Shown: positions 34,829 to 43,964 of the stretch, piece by piece | Layout: every line of letters starts with the position of its first letter | Position numbering within the stretch: the stretch's first letter is position 1 | Source of the DNA: an uncultured Pseudomonadales bacterium | GTDB taxonomy: Bacteria > Pseudomonadota > Gammaproteobacteria > Pseudomonadales > Pseudohongiellaceae | Assembly (NCBI GenBank): GCA_943789485.1 | Contig: CALSUH010000002.1 | Coordinates: 21,001 to 85,000 of the forward strand | Length of the DNA stretch: 64,000 nt | Direction: 5' to 3' | Made by a program: the position numbers and the translations under genes | The notes under the pieces: generated by a model | The model's database searches: none | The model's input: only the letters and a program-made list of their open reading frames with translations | What the model was told of the DNA's origin: nothing

Positions 34829-35104
34829 ATGTCTGAGGAAGAACAGAAAGAAAGCCTGCTCAAACGCATCGAGAAAGGCCTGCATGAATACTACGTCACC
34901 GGTTACCGACGTTCCTTCGCCCGTGCACAGCGTGACGAAGAAGATCTATTCATGCTGTTGGTGTTCGCAGAGAGCTTAGGCATACCCAACCCGGCTGCCT
35001 TTTACACTATGGAATTACTCCCCATCGTCTATGACCGTTTTCATGACTGGCATGTTCGCATGGGCATGGAGCGCTCACCCTTGGATCACGTCTCTTGTTG
35101 TTAG
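34829..35104 (+). CDS. Cory-CC-star-type small protein
   Basis: A 91-residue protein that ends in two cysteines directly before the stop (SPLDHVSCC). The body is helical: RIEKGLHEYYVTGYRRSFAR, then LFMLLVFAESLGIPNPAAFY and TMELLPIVYDRFHDWHVRMG. This matches small proteins annotated as cory-CC-star, which travel with ArsA-type ATPases. Its coding end overlaps the ArsA-like gene by ten bases, a strong sign of coupled translation. The terminal Cys pair may bind metal or take part in redox transfer with the ATPase. Its function has not been established to my knowledge. Confidence 0.75.
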   Translation: MSEEEQKESLLKRIEKGLHEYYVTGYRRSFARAQRDEEDLFMLLVFAESLGIPNPAAFYTMELLPIVYDRFHDWHVRMGMERSPLDHVSCC

Positions 35105-36084
35105 AACTGGCTCGCTCCAAAAAAATACTCTTCTTCGGTGGTAAGGGAGGCGTCGGCAAAACGACTATCTCTGCGGCGGCCGCCTTGGCCCGCGCGAACG
35201 AGGGTGCAAAGGTATTGCTGGTCTCTACAGACCCGGCCCATAACCTCGGCCATCTGTTTAACAGAAAGATCGGGTCGAAACCGGTTCGCCTCGCCGCTGG
35301 CCTGGATGGTCTGGAGCTGGATCCAGCCGAGACCGTTAAGCTACACATGGAAGAGATCACCAACTCCTTACATCGGCTGATGCCGATTCAGCTGCGTAGC
35401 GAAGTGGACAAGCACATGGCCTTGTCCAAAGATGCGCCGGGCATGCAAGAGGCAGCGATCCTGGAGCGTATCGCCGAAGTAGTTGAGCAGGGCACTAAGG
35501 ACTATGACCTTATTGTTTTCGATACCGCGCCATCCGGCCACACCGCACGTCTGATGGTGCTGCCGGAAATGATGTCGGCCTGGACTGAAGGCTTGATTCA
35601 GCGCCGCGAGAAGGCCGATAAATTTGCCGAGATTGTGCGCGGCATGGGCAGGGATTCCAGTGTTGAAGACAAAGTTTTTGGCAACGACGCTGAAGACGAA
35701 GACAAGTCGCGCGAGTCAGGTATTCGTAGTCTTCTCAATAGACGCAGGCTTCGTTTTACTACTTTGCGCGACAAGATTTCTGATAAGAACCAGACTTCCT
35801 TTGTGATAGTGCTGGCCGCGGAACGCCTGCCGGTGTTGGAAACTATCGAGTTACAACAGCAGTTGAAGAAGGCGAAGATAAGCGTCGATTGCTTGGTGGT
35901 AAACAAGCGCTCACCGAAGGGCGAGGGCGGTTTTCTTGAAGAGCGTCGTGCTCAAGAAGAAGCACACATGGCTACTTTGACAAAGGCTCTGCCGAAAATT
36001 TCACGGCAAAATATTTTTCTTTTGGCGCAAGATATTGTTGGTGTTGATGCCTTGCAGGCAATGGCCGAACGCATTGCACAGTAG
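35095..36084 (+). CDS. ArsA/GET3-family ATPase
   Basis: A 329-residue P-loop ATPase. The deviant Walker A is FFGGKGGVGKTTISAAAA with the signature second Lys, switch I STDPAHNLGH and switch II VFDTAPSGHTARLMVLP are exact family motifs, and the adenine loop VVNKRSP is present. Related proteins handle membrane-protein targeting (GET3) or arsenite export (ArsA). No arsB, arsC or arsR gene is near, so arsenite resistance is unlikely. The start is TTG at 35095, inside the end of the small CC-ending gene. One ATPase half only, so it must act as a dimer. Confidence 0.9.
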   Translation: MLLELARSKKILFFGGKGGVGKTTISAAAALARANEGAKVLLVSTDPAHNLGHLFNRKIGSKPVRLAAGLDGLELDPAETVKLHMEEITNSLHRLMPIQLRSEVDKHMALSKDAPGMQEAAILERIAEVVEQGTKDYDLIVFDTAPSGHTARLMVLPEMMSAWTEGLIQRREKADKFAEIVRGMGRDSSVEDKVFGNDAEDEDKSRESGIRSLLNRRRLRFTTLRDKISDKNQTSFVIVLAAERLPVLETIELQQQLKKAKISVDCLVVNKRSPKGEGGFLEERRAQEEAHMATLTKALPKISRQNIFLLAQDIVGVDALQAMAERIAQ

Positions 36085-36242
36085 CTGAATTTCACGTAGT
36101 TGATCCAAATAAATTGCAAAACTTGCGAGCCATTTCAAAAATTCATCTCACATGGATGGCAAGTAATTGTTGACTCTAATGGTTGAATTCTCAATAATCG
36201 AGTAGTATTCATGGAAATTGCAAAGCTAGAACACTCAATATA

Positions 36243-36554
36243 ATGACTAGTTCGAACTACAGACTGAACAAGAAATTGGCGAAACGAAAGGTCCTCGTGC
36301 CCATCGTTGGCGCGCTGGCGCTCTTGTTACTGTTTTTGCAAAGCACCGAATTAACGCACACTCACAATGATGTAGTGCAGCAAATTCAATGTGAGATATG
36401 TGTAAAAATCGGCGCGAGCGACGATATTGTTGCCGTAAATTCCATCAGTATGTCATTTGGTGTGGTACGACAAAGCTACCTTGCCTCTACTCTAGAATCC
36501 GTTCCCTATCTGGCACCTGCGCCAGCTAAATCCCGCGCTCCGCCGCAAGCCTAA
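36243..36554 (+). CDS. DUF2946-like small Cys/His protein, copy 1
   Basis: A 103-residue protein with one membrane segment near the start (VLVPIVGALALLLLFLQ) and a short exported part with THTHND and QCEICVKIG, ending PAKSRAPPQA. The His cluster, CXXC pair and final RAPP are typical of DUF2946-type proteins found next to TonB receptors for metals. It could bind copper or zinc in the periplasm. It precedes the His-rich TonB receptor by about 110 bases. A related protein is encoded at 39025-39282 on the other side of the receptor. Confidence 0.65.
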   Translation: MTSSNYRLNKKLAKRKVLVPIVGALALLLLFLQSTELTHTHNDVVQQIQCEICVKIGASDDIVAVNSISMSFGVVRQSYLASTLESVPYLAPAPAKSRAPPQA

Positions 36555-36667
36555 ACTACTACTAAAATCAATATCGCTATTCGTTGAGCCGTTTCCGCTT
36601 TTTGTGGAGTGCGCTCGAGTTAGTTAGCGAAACATTTTCAAAATTTAGTTGTTATTTAGGGGTTGTC

Positions 36668-38878
36668 ATGAAAATCAGAAACCTGAAGTTTACTCTCTTT
36701 CTTGGAACTCCAATGCTAGGAATTTCTGGGGGTGCAGTTTTTGCTGAGGAAGAAGTCCACGCTGAAGATAGGCTTGAACAAATTGTAGTTACTGCGCCAT
36801 TCGAGCAGTCAGAAGCAGAAACAGCATTGCCAATCGGCATATTGTCTGGTGAGGCCCTACAAGAAAAAATTGGGAATAGCCTCGGCGATACATTAAAAAA
36901 CGAGATTGGAGTAAACAGCGCCTCCTTTGGTACAGGAGTAGGCCAGCCGATTATTCGTGGACAAACAGGTAATCGAGTAACGATTCTACAGAATGGTGTA
37001 GGTGTTACAGATGCTTCCAATTTGAGTCCAGACCACGCCAATAGTGTAGAAGCAAATCTTGCAGAAAGACTTGAAGTGGTGCGCGGCCCTTCGACTCTTC
37101 TATATGGGAGCGGTGCAATCGGTGGAGTAGTGAATGTTATCGACAACCGAGTTCCAGAAACGCTGGTAGACAGCCCTGAGTTTGTAATTCAGCAGTCTCG
37201 TAACTCGGTTAACAATGAGGATAAGGCGGTAATTAAACTTGATGCCTCTGCAGGTAATTTTGCTTTCCATCTGGATGCATTCCGACGTGACAGTGAGAAT
37301 GTTGATATTAGCGGCTTCGCCATTGATGAATTTGCAGTGGAGGAGTTGGAAGAATTGGCCGAAGCGCTTCACGAAGAAGAAGGTCATGATGAGGAAGAGC
37401 ACGACGAGGATGAGTTTGAAAATACGAGAGGCTTCATCGGAAATTCTGACTCGGAATCTGATGGTGCCACACTCGGCTTTTCCTGGGTTGGTAGCAATGG
37501 CTTTATCGGTTTTTCTGCTAACGAATTAAACAACAATTACGGTTTGCCTCCAGGTACCCACGGACATCATGAGGAGGAAGAGCATGATGAAGAAGAGGGT
37601 CACGATGAAGGTGAAGATGAACATGAAGAAGAAGCGCATGAAGACGTAGAGTTCGTCCGAATCGGCATGGAGAGCCGACGCTATGATATTCGCGGCGGCT
37701 TCGAATTTTCGGATAGCTGGATTGATTCTGTTAGAGGTTCGTTAGGCTTCACTGACTATGAGCATGGCGAAATAGAGTTCTTCGAAGCCGGAGGATCAGA
37801 GGTCGGTACTCTATTTTCCAACGAAGGGACAGAGGGGCGATTTACATTGTCTCACGTGCCTATTGGAGACTGGACTGGAGTTTGGGGATTCCAATTTTCA
37901 GACACAGAATTTAGTGCTATCGGCGAGGAAGCGTTTATTCCGCGATCAGATATTAGCTCGCGCGCTTTGTTTGGTGTGGAGCGTTACACGCAGGGCAATC
38001 TCACGGCGGAACTAGGTTTTCGTTTCGAGGACAGCGATGTGGATCCAAACGGTAGTTGCGGTTTCGATGGTAACGCGACAAGTTTGAGTGGCAGCGTTCT
38101 GTATGACGTTAGCTCAAACTCGAATGTACTTGTCGGTATGTCACGTTCTGAGCGTGCGCCCTCTGTTGAAGAACTTTTCTCAAATACCTCATCTGTAGCT
38201 TGCACACGTTTCGCAGACGATGAGGACCTTGTCTTGCACGCTGCAACCGGTCTCTTGGAAGTTGGTAACCCTAATTTGAGTGAGGAAACTTCTAATAATA
38301 TTGAGTTTGGTTACCGCCTGCACAGCGGCGCCATTACAGGAGAGTTTAGCGCCTACTACAATAAGATTGACGACTATATCTTTCTTAATCTTTCCGGTGA
38401 GGAACACGAAGAGCAGCCAATCGCTAGCTATCTCGCTAAAGACGCTACTTTCCGTGGAATAGAAGGGGAAGTTTCGTTCAGTTTGATGGAACGTGATAGC
38501 GGCTCTTTAGCGCTTAGCTTATTCGGAGACTTAGTAGATGCCGAGTTTGATTCTGGCGGCAACGTGCCGCGTATTCCCGCCGCTAAGGTCGGGGCTGAGT
38601 TGCGCTATTTCGGTTCCAACTGGAGTATGCATTTGCATGTCACTGATGTGCAGCGGCAGGATGAAGCCGGCGACCGCGAGCTAGGTACTGATGGTTACAC
38701 GCTTGTTTCAGTTTACGCCGATTATCACTGGTCTTATAACAATGACAGTGAGTTGAAGCTTTTCGTCCGTGGAGACAATCTGTTAGATGAAGAAGTTCGA
38801 AATCACGCTTCACTTCTTAAGAACTTTTCTCCTGAGCCTGGACGCGGTGTGACTATGGGTCTAAGGTTTGAGTATTAG
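36668..38878 (+). CDS. TonB-dependent receptor with His/acid-rich segments (ZnuD-like)
   Basis: An outer-membrane receptor of 736 residues from the ATG at 36668, which has an AGGGG ribosome site. After the signal peptide, RLEQIVVTAPFEQSEAE is a TonB box region, the plug contains PIIRGQTGNRVTILQNGV and VEVVRGP-like LEVVRGPSTLLYGSGAIGG, and the barrel ends with the usual aromatic motif GLRFEY. Two loops are packed with His, Glu and Asp, about residues 230-250 (HEEEGHDEEEHDEDE) and 297-328 (HGHHEEEEHDEEEGHDE). Such loops occur in ZnuD-type zinc receptors, so zinc (or another divalent metal) uptake is likely. Flanked by two DUF2946-like genes. Confidence 0.88.
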   Translation: MKIRNLKFTLFLGTPMLGISGGAVFAEEEVHAEDRLEQIVVTAPFEQSEAETALPIGILSGEALQEKIGNSLGDTLKNEIGVNSASFGTGVGQPIIRGQTGNRVTILQNGVGVTDASNLSPDHANSVEANLAERLEVVRGPSTLLYGSGAIGGVVNVIDNRVPETLVDSPEFVIQQSRNSVNNEDKAVIKLDASAGNFAFHLDAFRRDSENVDISGFAIDEFAVEELEELAEALHEEEGHDEEEHDEDEFENTRGFIGNSDSESDGATLGFSWVGSNGFIGFSANELNNNYGLPPGTHGHHEEEEHDEEEGHDEGEDEHEEEAHEDVEFVRIGMESRRYDIRGGFEFSDSWIDSVRGSLGFTDYEHGEIEFFEAGGSEVGTLFSNEGTEGRFTLSHVPIGDWTGVWGFQFSDTEFSAIGEEAFIPRSDISSRALFGVERYTQGNLTAELGFRFEDSDVDPNGSCGFDGNATSLSGSVLYDVSSNSNVLVGMSRSERAPSVEELFSNTSSVACTRFADDEDLVLHAATGLLEVGNPNLSEETSNNIEFGYRLHSGAITGEFSAYYNKIDDYIFLNLSGEEHEEQPIASYLAKDATFRGIEGEVSFSLMERDSGSLALSLFGDLVDAEFDSGGNVPRIPAAKVGAELRYFGSNWSMHLHVTDVQRQDEAGDRELGTDGYTLVSVYADYHWSYNNDSELKLFVRGDNLLDEEVRNHASLLKNFSPEPGRGVTMGLRFEY

Positions 38879-38898
38879 CCAGCTGACATTGTGAGCAT

Positions 38899-38928
38899 TG
38901 ACCCTGTTGCCTGAAGGCTTCAGGGTCA
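38899..38928. terminator. Hairpin after the TonB receptor gene
   Basis: TGACCCTG and CAGGGTCA form a perfect eight-base stem, and the loop can form an alternative CCTGAA/TTCAGG stem. No long T-run follows, so it may stabilise the upstream RNA or terminate weakly. Confidence 0.45.
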
Positions 38929-39024
38929 GTGTATTCGTGTTCTATTGAGCTACGTAAAAATCATGACTACTAATTACAACAATTTTTAAGCAGGTGTTTT
39001 AGGGTAAAGAATTTCAGATATTCT

Positions 39025-39282
39025 TTGGCGCTATTCCTAACACTCGCATTAATTAGTGCGCAGACTCTTGTGCTGCAGCATGATCATGATGGCGATCTTT
39101 CTCATCATGTTGATTGTTCTATTTGTGTCAAGCAGGGCGGCGAGACAGACGCGCTAACTGTTGTTGTGGGCGTGCCTAATGTGCTTAGGCGCGCTGTATT
39201 GCTCGCGCCAGAACCAATACTGCTCCTCTCTGTAACTCCTCTTGTTATCCGTTCTCGCGGACCACCTCTCGTTATTTCCTAA
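39025..39282 (+). CDS. DUF2946-like small Cys/His protein, copy 2
   Basis: An 85-residue frame with a hydrophobic start, then LQHDHDGDLSHHVDCSICVKQ and a C-terminal IRSRGPP. It shares with the copy at 36243 the order His cluster, CXIC pair and final R-PP, but little else. The start is uncertain: TTG at 39025 is the only usual start codon in frame, and the conserved part may begin further upstream (a GTA codon at 39004). Likely a periplasmic metal-binding partner of the receptors on either side. Confidence 0.55.
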   Translation: MALFLTLALISAQTLVLQHDHDGDLSHHVDCSICVKQGGETDALTVVVGVPNVLRRAVLLAPEPILLLSVTPLVIRSRGPPLVIS

Positions 39283-39525
39283 TACCCTTATTTATCTTTG
39301 AACTGCTTGTGTCAGGCATCCTATTTGCCCGATATCTGTGCTGTCAAATATGTGTTTTCGTTTATTTCCTGACGGTGTAAACGAACCCGAATGGATTTTT
39401 TTAGCGAGAGAAATTATGAAGCGTAGTTTATCAAACGTACCTTTTTTGTGACGAAAAAGCTGTTGCCCACGAGAAATTTTTCAGGCAGTAAAAATTAAGG
39501 CAATCAAGTGAGAGGAGAGCTTTAG

Positions 39526-41767
39526 TTGCGATCGAACGATCTCAGAATATTGTATCTAGCCCTGGTAGTGCCAAGTTGAGTAATCGCCTTGCTCTTACTG
39601 TGTTCATGAGTATGCAGGCGCTAATCTACCCCATGGCCAATGCTCAGGAAGCAGCAGTTGGAGAGGAGATCGAATCAATTTTTGTATCCGGTAAGCGCCG
39701 AGCTTATCAAGGTAAATTTCAGTGAGCTTGAGAACCCAACAGCCGTCCAGTTGATTTGATGGTGAGCTCCTTCGTGATGTCGGTGCGTTGAAATCTCAAT
39801 GATGCATTGGATTTATCAGCCTCTGTTTCCCGTCAGAATAATTTTGGTGGGACTGTGGAATAGTTTTTTCCATTCGAGGGTTCTCTGGCGACATAAATCT
39901 GCCTAGTGGCTTTCTGGTAAATGGATTCAACGCAGGGCGAGGTTTCGGTGGCCCTCGGGATATTGTTGGCATTGAATCAGTCGAAATTCTCAAAGGACCC
40001 ACGCTCGGCATTGTTTGGTCGAGGGCGAGCCAGGCGGAAACAATTAATCTTACTACTAAGCGCCCACAGTTTCGAAGAGGAGGTGAATTTCGTGCGACTG
40101 CCGGTCGCTGGGATCAACTTCGCCTCGAAGGCGATGTACAAACCACTGTCGGCTCGAACGATCAAGTAGGTGTTCGCTTGGTTGGTTTTCTTTGAAGACT
40201 CCGAGAGCTTTCGCAAAACGGTAGAAACAGAGCATTTTGGGTTTTTATCCATCAGTCACCTGGGATGTTTCTTCCGATACGAGCATTACCTACGAGTTGG
40301 AAGTCACTCAACAAGAAATTCCCTTTGATCGAGGTGTTGCCTACTCTGAGGATTTTGGCTTTACTCCCCGGGAGACTTTTGTCGGTGAGCCCGGAGATGG
40401 GACCTATAGAGACGAATGTTCTTGGACATCAGCTTGAACTACAACATAATTTTTCAGAAAATTGGAGCTTGTTAGCTGGCCTAGGCTATCGAGATACTAC
40501 CTTTGAAGGCAATGCATCGGAGCCAAACTTCGGGGGGCGTCAGTCTTATTTTACCGATGGACAAACGCTGTCGCGCTTCTTCCGTTATAGAGATTTTGAA
40601 TCAGACTATCTGGTTCTGCGTGCTGAAGTCGCTGGTGAATTCGAAACGGGTTCAGTTCGCCACAGATTAATGTTTGGAGCGGATCACGATAATTTCGATA
40701 ATAGTCTCTTTATCCAACGCTTTCGCCCCGGCTTTTTTGGTGCGGGCGGAGACATTAGCCAGCTAGACCCAGCTGCATACCTATTCCTTGACGTATTTAA
40801 TCCTGTCTATGGTCAATTCCCACAACCGATACCGGGACCCAATACTGACCGTGTAGAAGAGTTAAGTGGAACGGGTGTTTACATTCAGGACCAAATTGAC
40901 ATCACGGACCGATTGCAAGTTCGTCTGGGTTTGCGCTGGGATGACTTCGAGCAAGATCTGACTAATCAGCGCGCTAATCCTGTGACTACAGTCACGACTT
41001 CGGACACACGTGTCTCCCCGCAATTTGGAGCAGTCTATTTGATCAATGAGGGATTTAGTTTATACGCCTCTTACGGTGAAGGCTTTCGTCAGCAAACCGG
41101 TTCAGACTTTAGAGGAAACCAATTTGATCCAAACCTCACAGAGTCTGCTGAATTCGGGTTTAAGTGGGATCTGCTGAACTCTCTTAATGGATTATCTGGC
41201 ACGGTTACTTTGGCGGCGTTTCAAGTTGACCAGAGCAATATCTTGGTTAACGACGACCGACCCGAAGCTGTGGCTGCCGGTTTTTTCTCCCAGTCCGCAG
41301 GAGAAGCTCAAAGCCGCGGCATTGAGTTTGATGTCAATATCGAAACTGCACGCGGCATAAGTCTCTGGTTCTCGTATGCCTATACCAATGCGGAATTCAC
41401 CACTAGCAATCCAGATGCCGATTTTGGTTCCCAAATTGATAAGGGTGACCCCCTGATAAATTCGCCGGATAACCAAGTGAATTTTCAGGCTAGCAAGGCT
41501 TTGGAATTGGGAGGCTTGCCGGTTCAATTGGGCGGAGGAGTGCTCTATACCGATGAGCGTCTTGGCTGGACAGCATTCGATTTTACTTTGCCTAGCTATA
41601 CGACAGTGCGGTTGTTTGGTCAGGTCGATCTCTCGAACGGCTTATCTCTGCGGGTTGATGTAGACAATGTATTCGATGAAGAATTCTACACTAACTCTTT
41701 TGCCGATGTCTGGGTAGAGCCTGGCGCACCGACTAGATGGCGACTTACCGCGTCGTACGATTTCTAA
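39526..41767 (+). pseudogene. TonB-dependent siderophore-type receptor, frame-disrupted
   Basis: Joined across frames, the sequence codes for a complete siderophore-type receptor: a signal segment ending PMANAQEA, IFVSGKRRAYQG, DGELLRDVGALNLNDALDL, SIRGFSGD, VNGFNAGRGFGGPRDIVGIE, the plug motif near LKGPT and RGEPGGTINLTTKRP, and a clean barrel from 40440 to the end (RWRLTASYDF). At least eight single-base breaks occur between about 39710 and 40425, almost all insertions, while the 3' two thirds are intact. Typed as pseudogene only because the frame is broken; sequence error is the simpler explanation. Likely substrate is a ferric siderophore. The start is a TTG after an AGGAG site. Confidence 0.8.
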
Positions 41768-41799
41768 AACTATTTGTAGTGATTGGGGAAAATCAACTA

Positions 41800-42522
41800 A
41801 TGACAAACTATGCACTCAAAGCTAGCGATCTCGAAGTTGTTCGGGGTGGTAAAACGGTGTTGTCTGGCATGTCCTTTGAAGTCAAGCAGGGCGAAGTCTT
41901 CGCCTTACTTGGTGGCAATGGTGCTGGTAAATCGACTACGTTACTTACCTTTATGGGTTTACTGCAACCTAAGGGAGGTGTTGCGCAAGTGTTAGGTAAG
42001 TCAGTTGCCGAACAGCCAGACGCAGTCCGAAATCAGATCGCCTACCTGCCTGAGAGTGCAGCGCTTTATGATCATTTAACAGCTTGGGAAAATTTAACGT
42101 ATTTTCTTTCTTTGAGCCAAGTTCAGCCTGCTTCAGAATCTTTGAGAGCTGCACTTGATGCGGTTAGCCTGCCCATTGAAAGCAGGGGGCGCCCTTTGAA
42201 ATCCTATTCGAAAGGGATGCGTCAGAAGGTGGCGATTGCACTGGCACTTCTTCGCGAAACTCCGGTGCTGCTTCTGGATGAGCCTACTTCGGGTCTCGAC
42301 CCCTCTGCGGTTGAGGATTTTCACGACATTATTGAACGACTTGCAAATAATGGTGTGACGGTTCTAATGGTCACGCACGATCTATATGGAGCATGTCAGG
42401 CGGCTCATCGCGTTGGAATACTACGTGCAGGCCAGTTGGTTGAAGTGTTTGAAGCAGACGCGGATGGAAATATCGAGATCAGTACAGTCCGCGATTTATT
42501 TTTACAGCAACGGGTGGCGTGA
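41800..42522 (+). CDS. ABC-2-type transporter ATPase
   Basis: A 240-residue single ATP-binding subunit starting at ATG 41800. Walker A GGNGAGKSTTLLTFMG, signature YSKGMRQKVAIALALL (SKGM in place of SGG, common in ABC-2 exporters), Walker B LLLDEPTSGLDP and switch His VTHDLYG are intact. It is followed with a four-base overlap by two permease genes, so it forms a complete exporter with them. Related ATPases of the NosF/CcmA type energise export or assembly steps in the membrane. It begins 33 bases after the siderophore-type receptor gene, which suggests one operon. Confidence 0.92.
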   Translation: MTNYALKASDLEVVRGGKTVLSGMSFEVKQGEVFALLGGNGAGKSTTLLTFMGLLQPKGGVAQVLGKSVAEQPDAVRNQIAYLPESAALYDHLTAWENLTYFLSLSQVQPASESLRAALDAVSLPIESRGRPLKSYSKGMRQKVAIALALLRETPVLLLDEPTSGLDPSAVEDFHDIIERLANNGVTVLMVTHDLYGACQAAHRVGILRAGQLVEVFEADADGNIEISTVRDLFLQQRVA

Positions 42523-43964
42523 TGGGTGCGATTATACTAATAGCAACTGATGAGCTGCGCTTTTGGCGAAGATCGAAAATCGCATGGACGGTCTTGGTGA
42601 CACTCCTGCTAGTCTCGACGTGTGCAGCGCTGGTGTCGAATGTAGAAGTCTCGCGCAGAGCCGAGGAAAGGTTGGCGCAGCAAGCAGAGGCCGATGCTAT
42701 ATTCCAGGCCCAGCCAGATCGCCACCCGCATCGCATGGTTCACTATGGCCACTATGTATACCGCGCGGCATCACCGTTGGCAGTGATCGATTCTGGGATT
42801 GATTCCATGGTTGGCACATCAATTTTCCTCGAAGGTCATCGGCAAAACAGTGCAACCTTTGCTGCGGCAAGAGAAACGGGCTTGCTGGCTCGGTTTGGCA
42901 GTTTCTCACCAGCCTTCGTCTTACAAGCATTGGCACCACTACTGCTCATAATTTGCGGGTTTGCTAGTGTGACGCGTGAGAAGGAAAACAAGACTCTCTA
43001 CCAACTTATTGGGCAGGGAGTGAGTGGTAACAAGCTTGTGTTTGGTAAGTCATTGGCCTTGTGGGTAGTTGCATTGCTTGCAATATTGCCGCTTCTATTT
43101 TTGGGATTTTCTTCTACCGGTAGCGATAATTTCGGGTTCAGGCAGTCGCTATATAGTATGACATTTGGTTATCTTATTTATCTTAGTGTCTGGGTACTAT
43201 TAATAGTAAGTGTTTCTGCATTGCTACGCACATCCGCGCAATCACTCTCGGTGCTGCTAGGGCTTTGGATAGTTACTGTTGTTCTGATGCCAAGAATCGC
43301 TAGTGAATATGCCAGCGCATCCGCACCATCCCCATCTCAGATTGAAACTAATTTGCGTATTGCAGAAACCATGCGCGCCGGTGGTGATAGCCATGATATT
43401 GAGGACAACGCCTTTGTCGATCTCAGATCAGTCACGCTGGCTGAATACAATGTAGAGTCAATAGAAGACTTGCCGTTTAACTATCGCGGTTTTGTCGCAC
43501 TGCGCGGTGAAGAGGCCGATACCGAAGTTTTGAAGCAATTTGCACAGGAGCGCATGTCGCAAGAACTTCGGCAAAAATCCATTGCTGATAGCTTTTCACT
43601 GTTTTCTCCAGTTGTTGCAATTCGCTCGTTCTCTATGGCGCTGGCGGGCACCGCGCTCCAAGATCACCACCATTTTTTGCGAGCAGCCGAAGACTATCGC
43701 TTCAACATGGTACAAACGTTTAATCGTCTGCAAATGTCTGAGATGACTCTTGCCGAAGACCTAGCAAGAAATGACGGTGACGAAGCCGGCCGAAACACAC
43801 GCGTGAATTCCTCTAACTGGGCAGAAATGCCTGTCTTCGAATTACGGCCACTAGATCACACTCAACGCTGGGGAGCAGCATCATCGTCGGGTTTCGCTAT
43901 GGGGCTTTGGTTGATTGTGGCTTTCGGTTTGTTGCTGCTATCTTCAAGGCAGTTGCGCTCATGA
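42519..43964 (+). CDS. ABC-2-type permease with DUF3526-like periplasmic region, 1
   Basis: A 481-residue membrane protein. The first helix is near residues 22-40, then a long periplasmic part (about 45-145) containing QPDRHPHRMVHYGHYVYRAA and LEGHRQNSATF, then several helices (FVLQALAPLLLIICGFASV onwards), a second exported part (about 265-455) with SPVVAIRSFSMALAGTALQD, and a last helix. This layout is typical of DUF3526-type ABC permeases. It overlaps the ATPase gene by four bases and the next permease gene by four. Probable partner in a heterodimeric exporter of unknown substrate, perhaps linked to iron or siderophore traffic by position. Confidence 0.82.
   Translation: MMGAIILIATDELRFWRRSKIAWTVLVTLLLVSTCAALVSNVEVSRRAEERLAQQAEADAIFQAQPDRHPHRMVHYGHYVYRAASPLAVIDSGIDSMVGTSIFLEGHRQNSATFAAARETGLLARFGSFSPAFVLQALAPLLLIICGFASVTREKENKTLYQLIGQGVSGNKLVFGKSLALWVVALLAILPLLFLGFSSTGSDNFGFRQSLYSMTFGYLIYLSVWVLLIVSVSALLRTSAQSLSVLLGLWIVTVVLMPRIASEYASASAPSPSQIETNLRIAETMRAGGDSHDIEDNAFVDLRSVTLAEYNVESIEDLPFNYRGFVALRGEEADTEVLKQFAQERMSQELRQKSIADSFSLFSPVVAIRSFSMALAGTALQDHHHFLRAAEDYRFNMVQTFNRLQMSEMTLAEDLARNDGDEAGRNTRVNSSNWAEMPVFELRPLDHTQRWGAASSSGFAMGLWLIVAFGLLLLSSRQLRS

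Noticed and set aside
35095..36084. Arsenite efflux ATPase
   Set aside because: The protein has a single ATPase half and there is no arsB, arsR, arsD or arsC nearby; only the family name fits.
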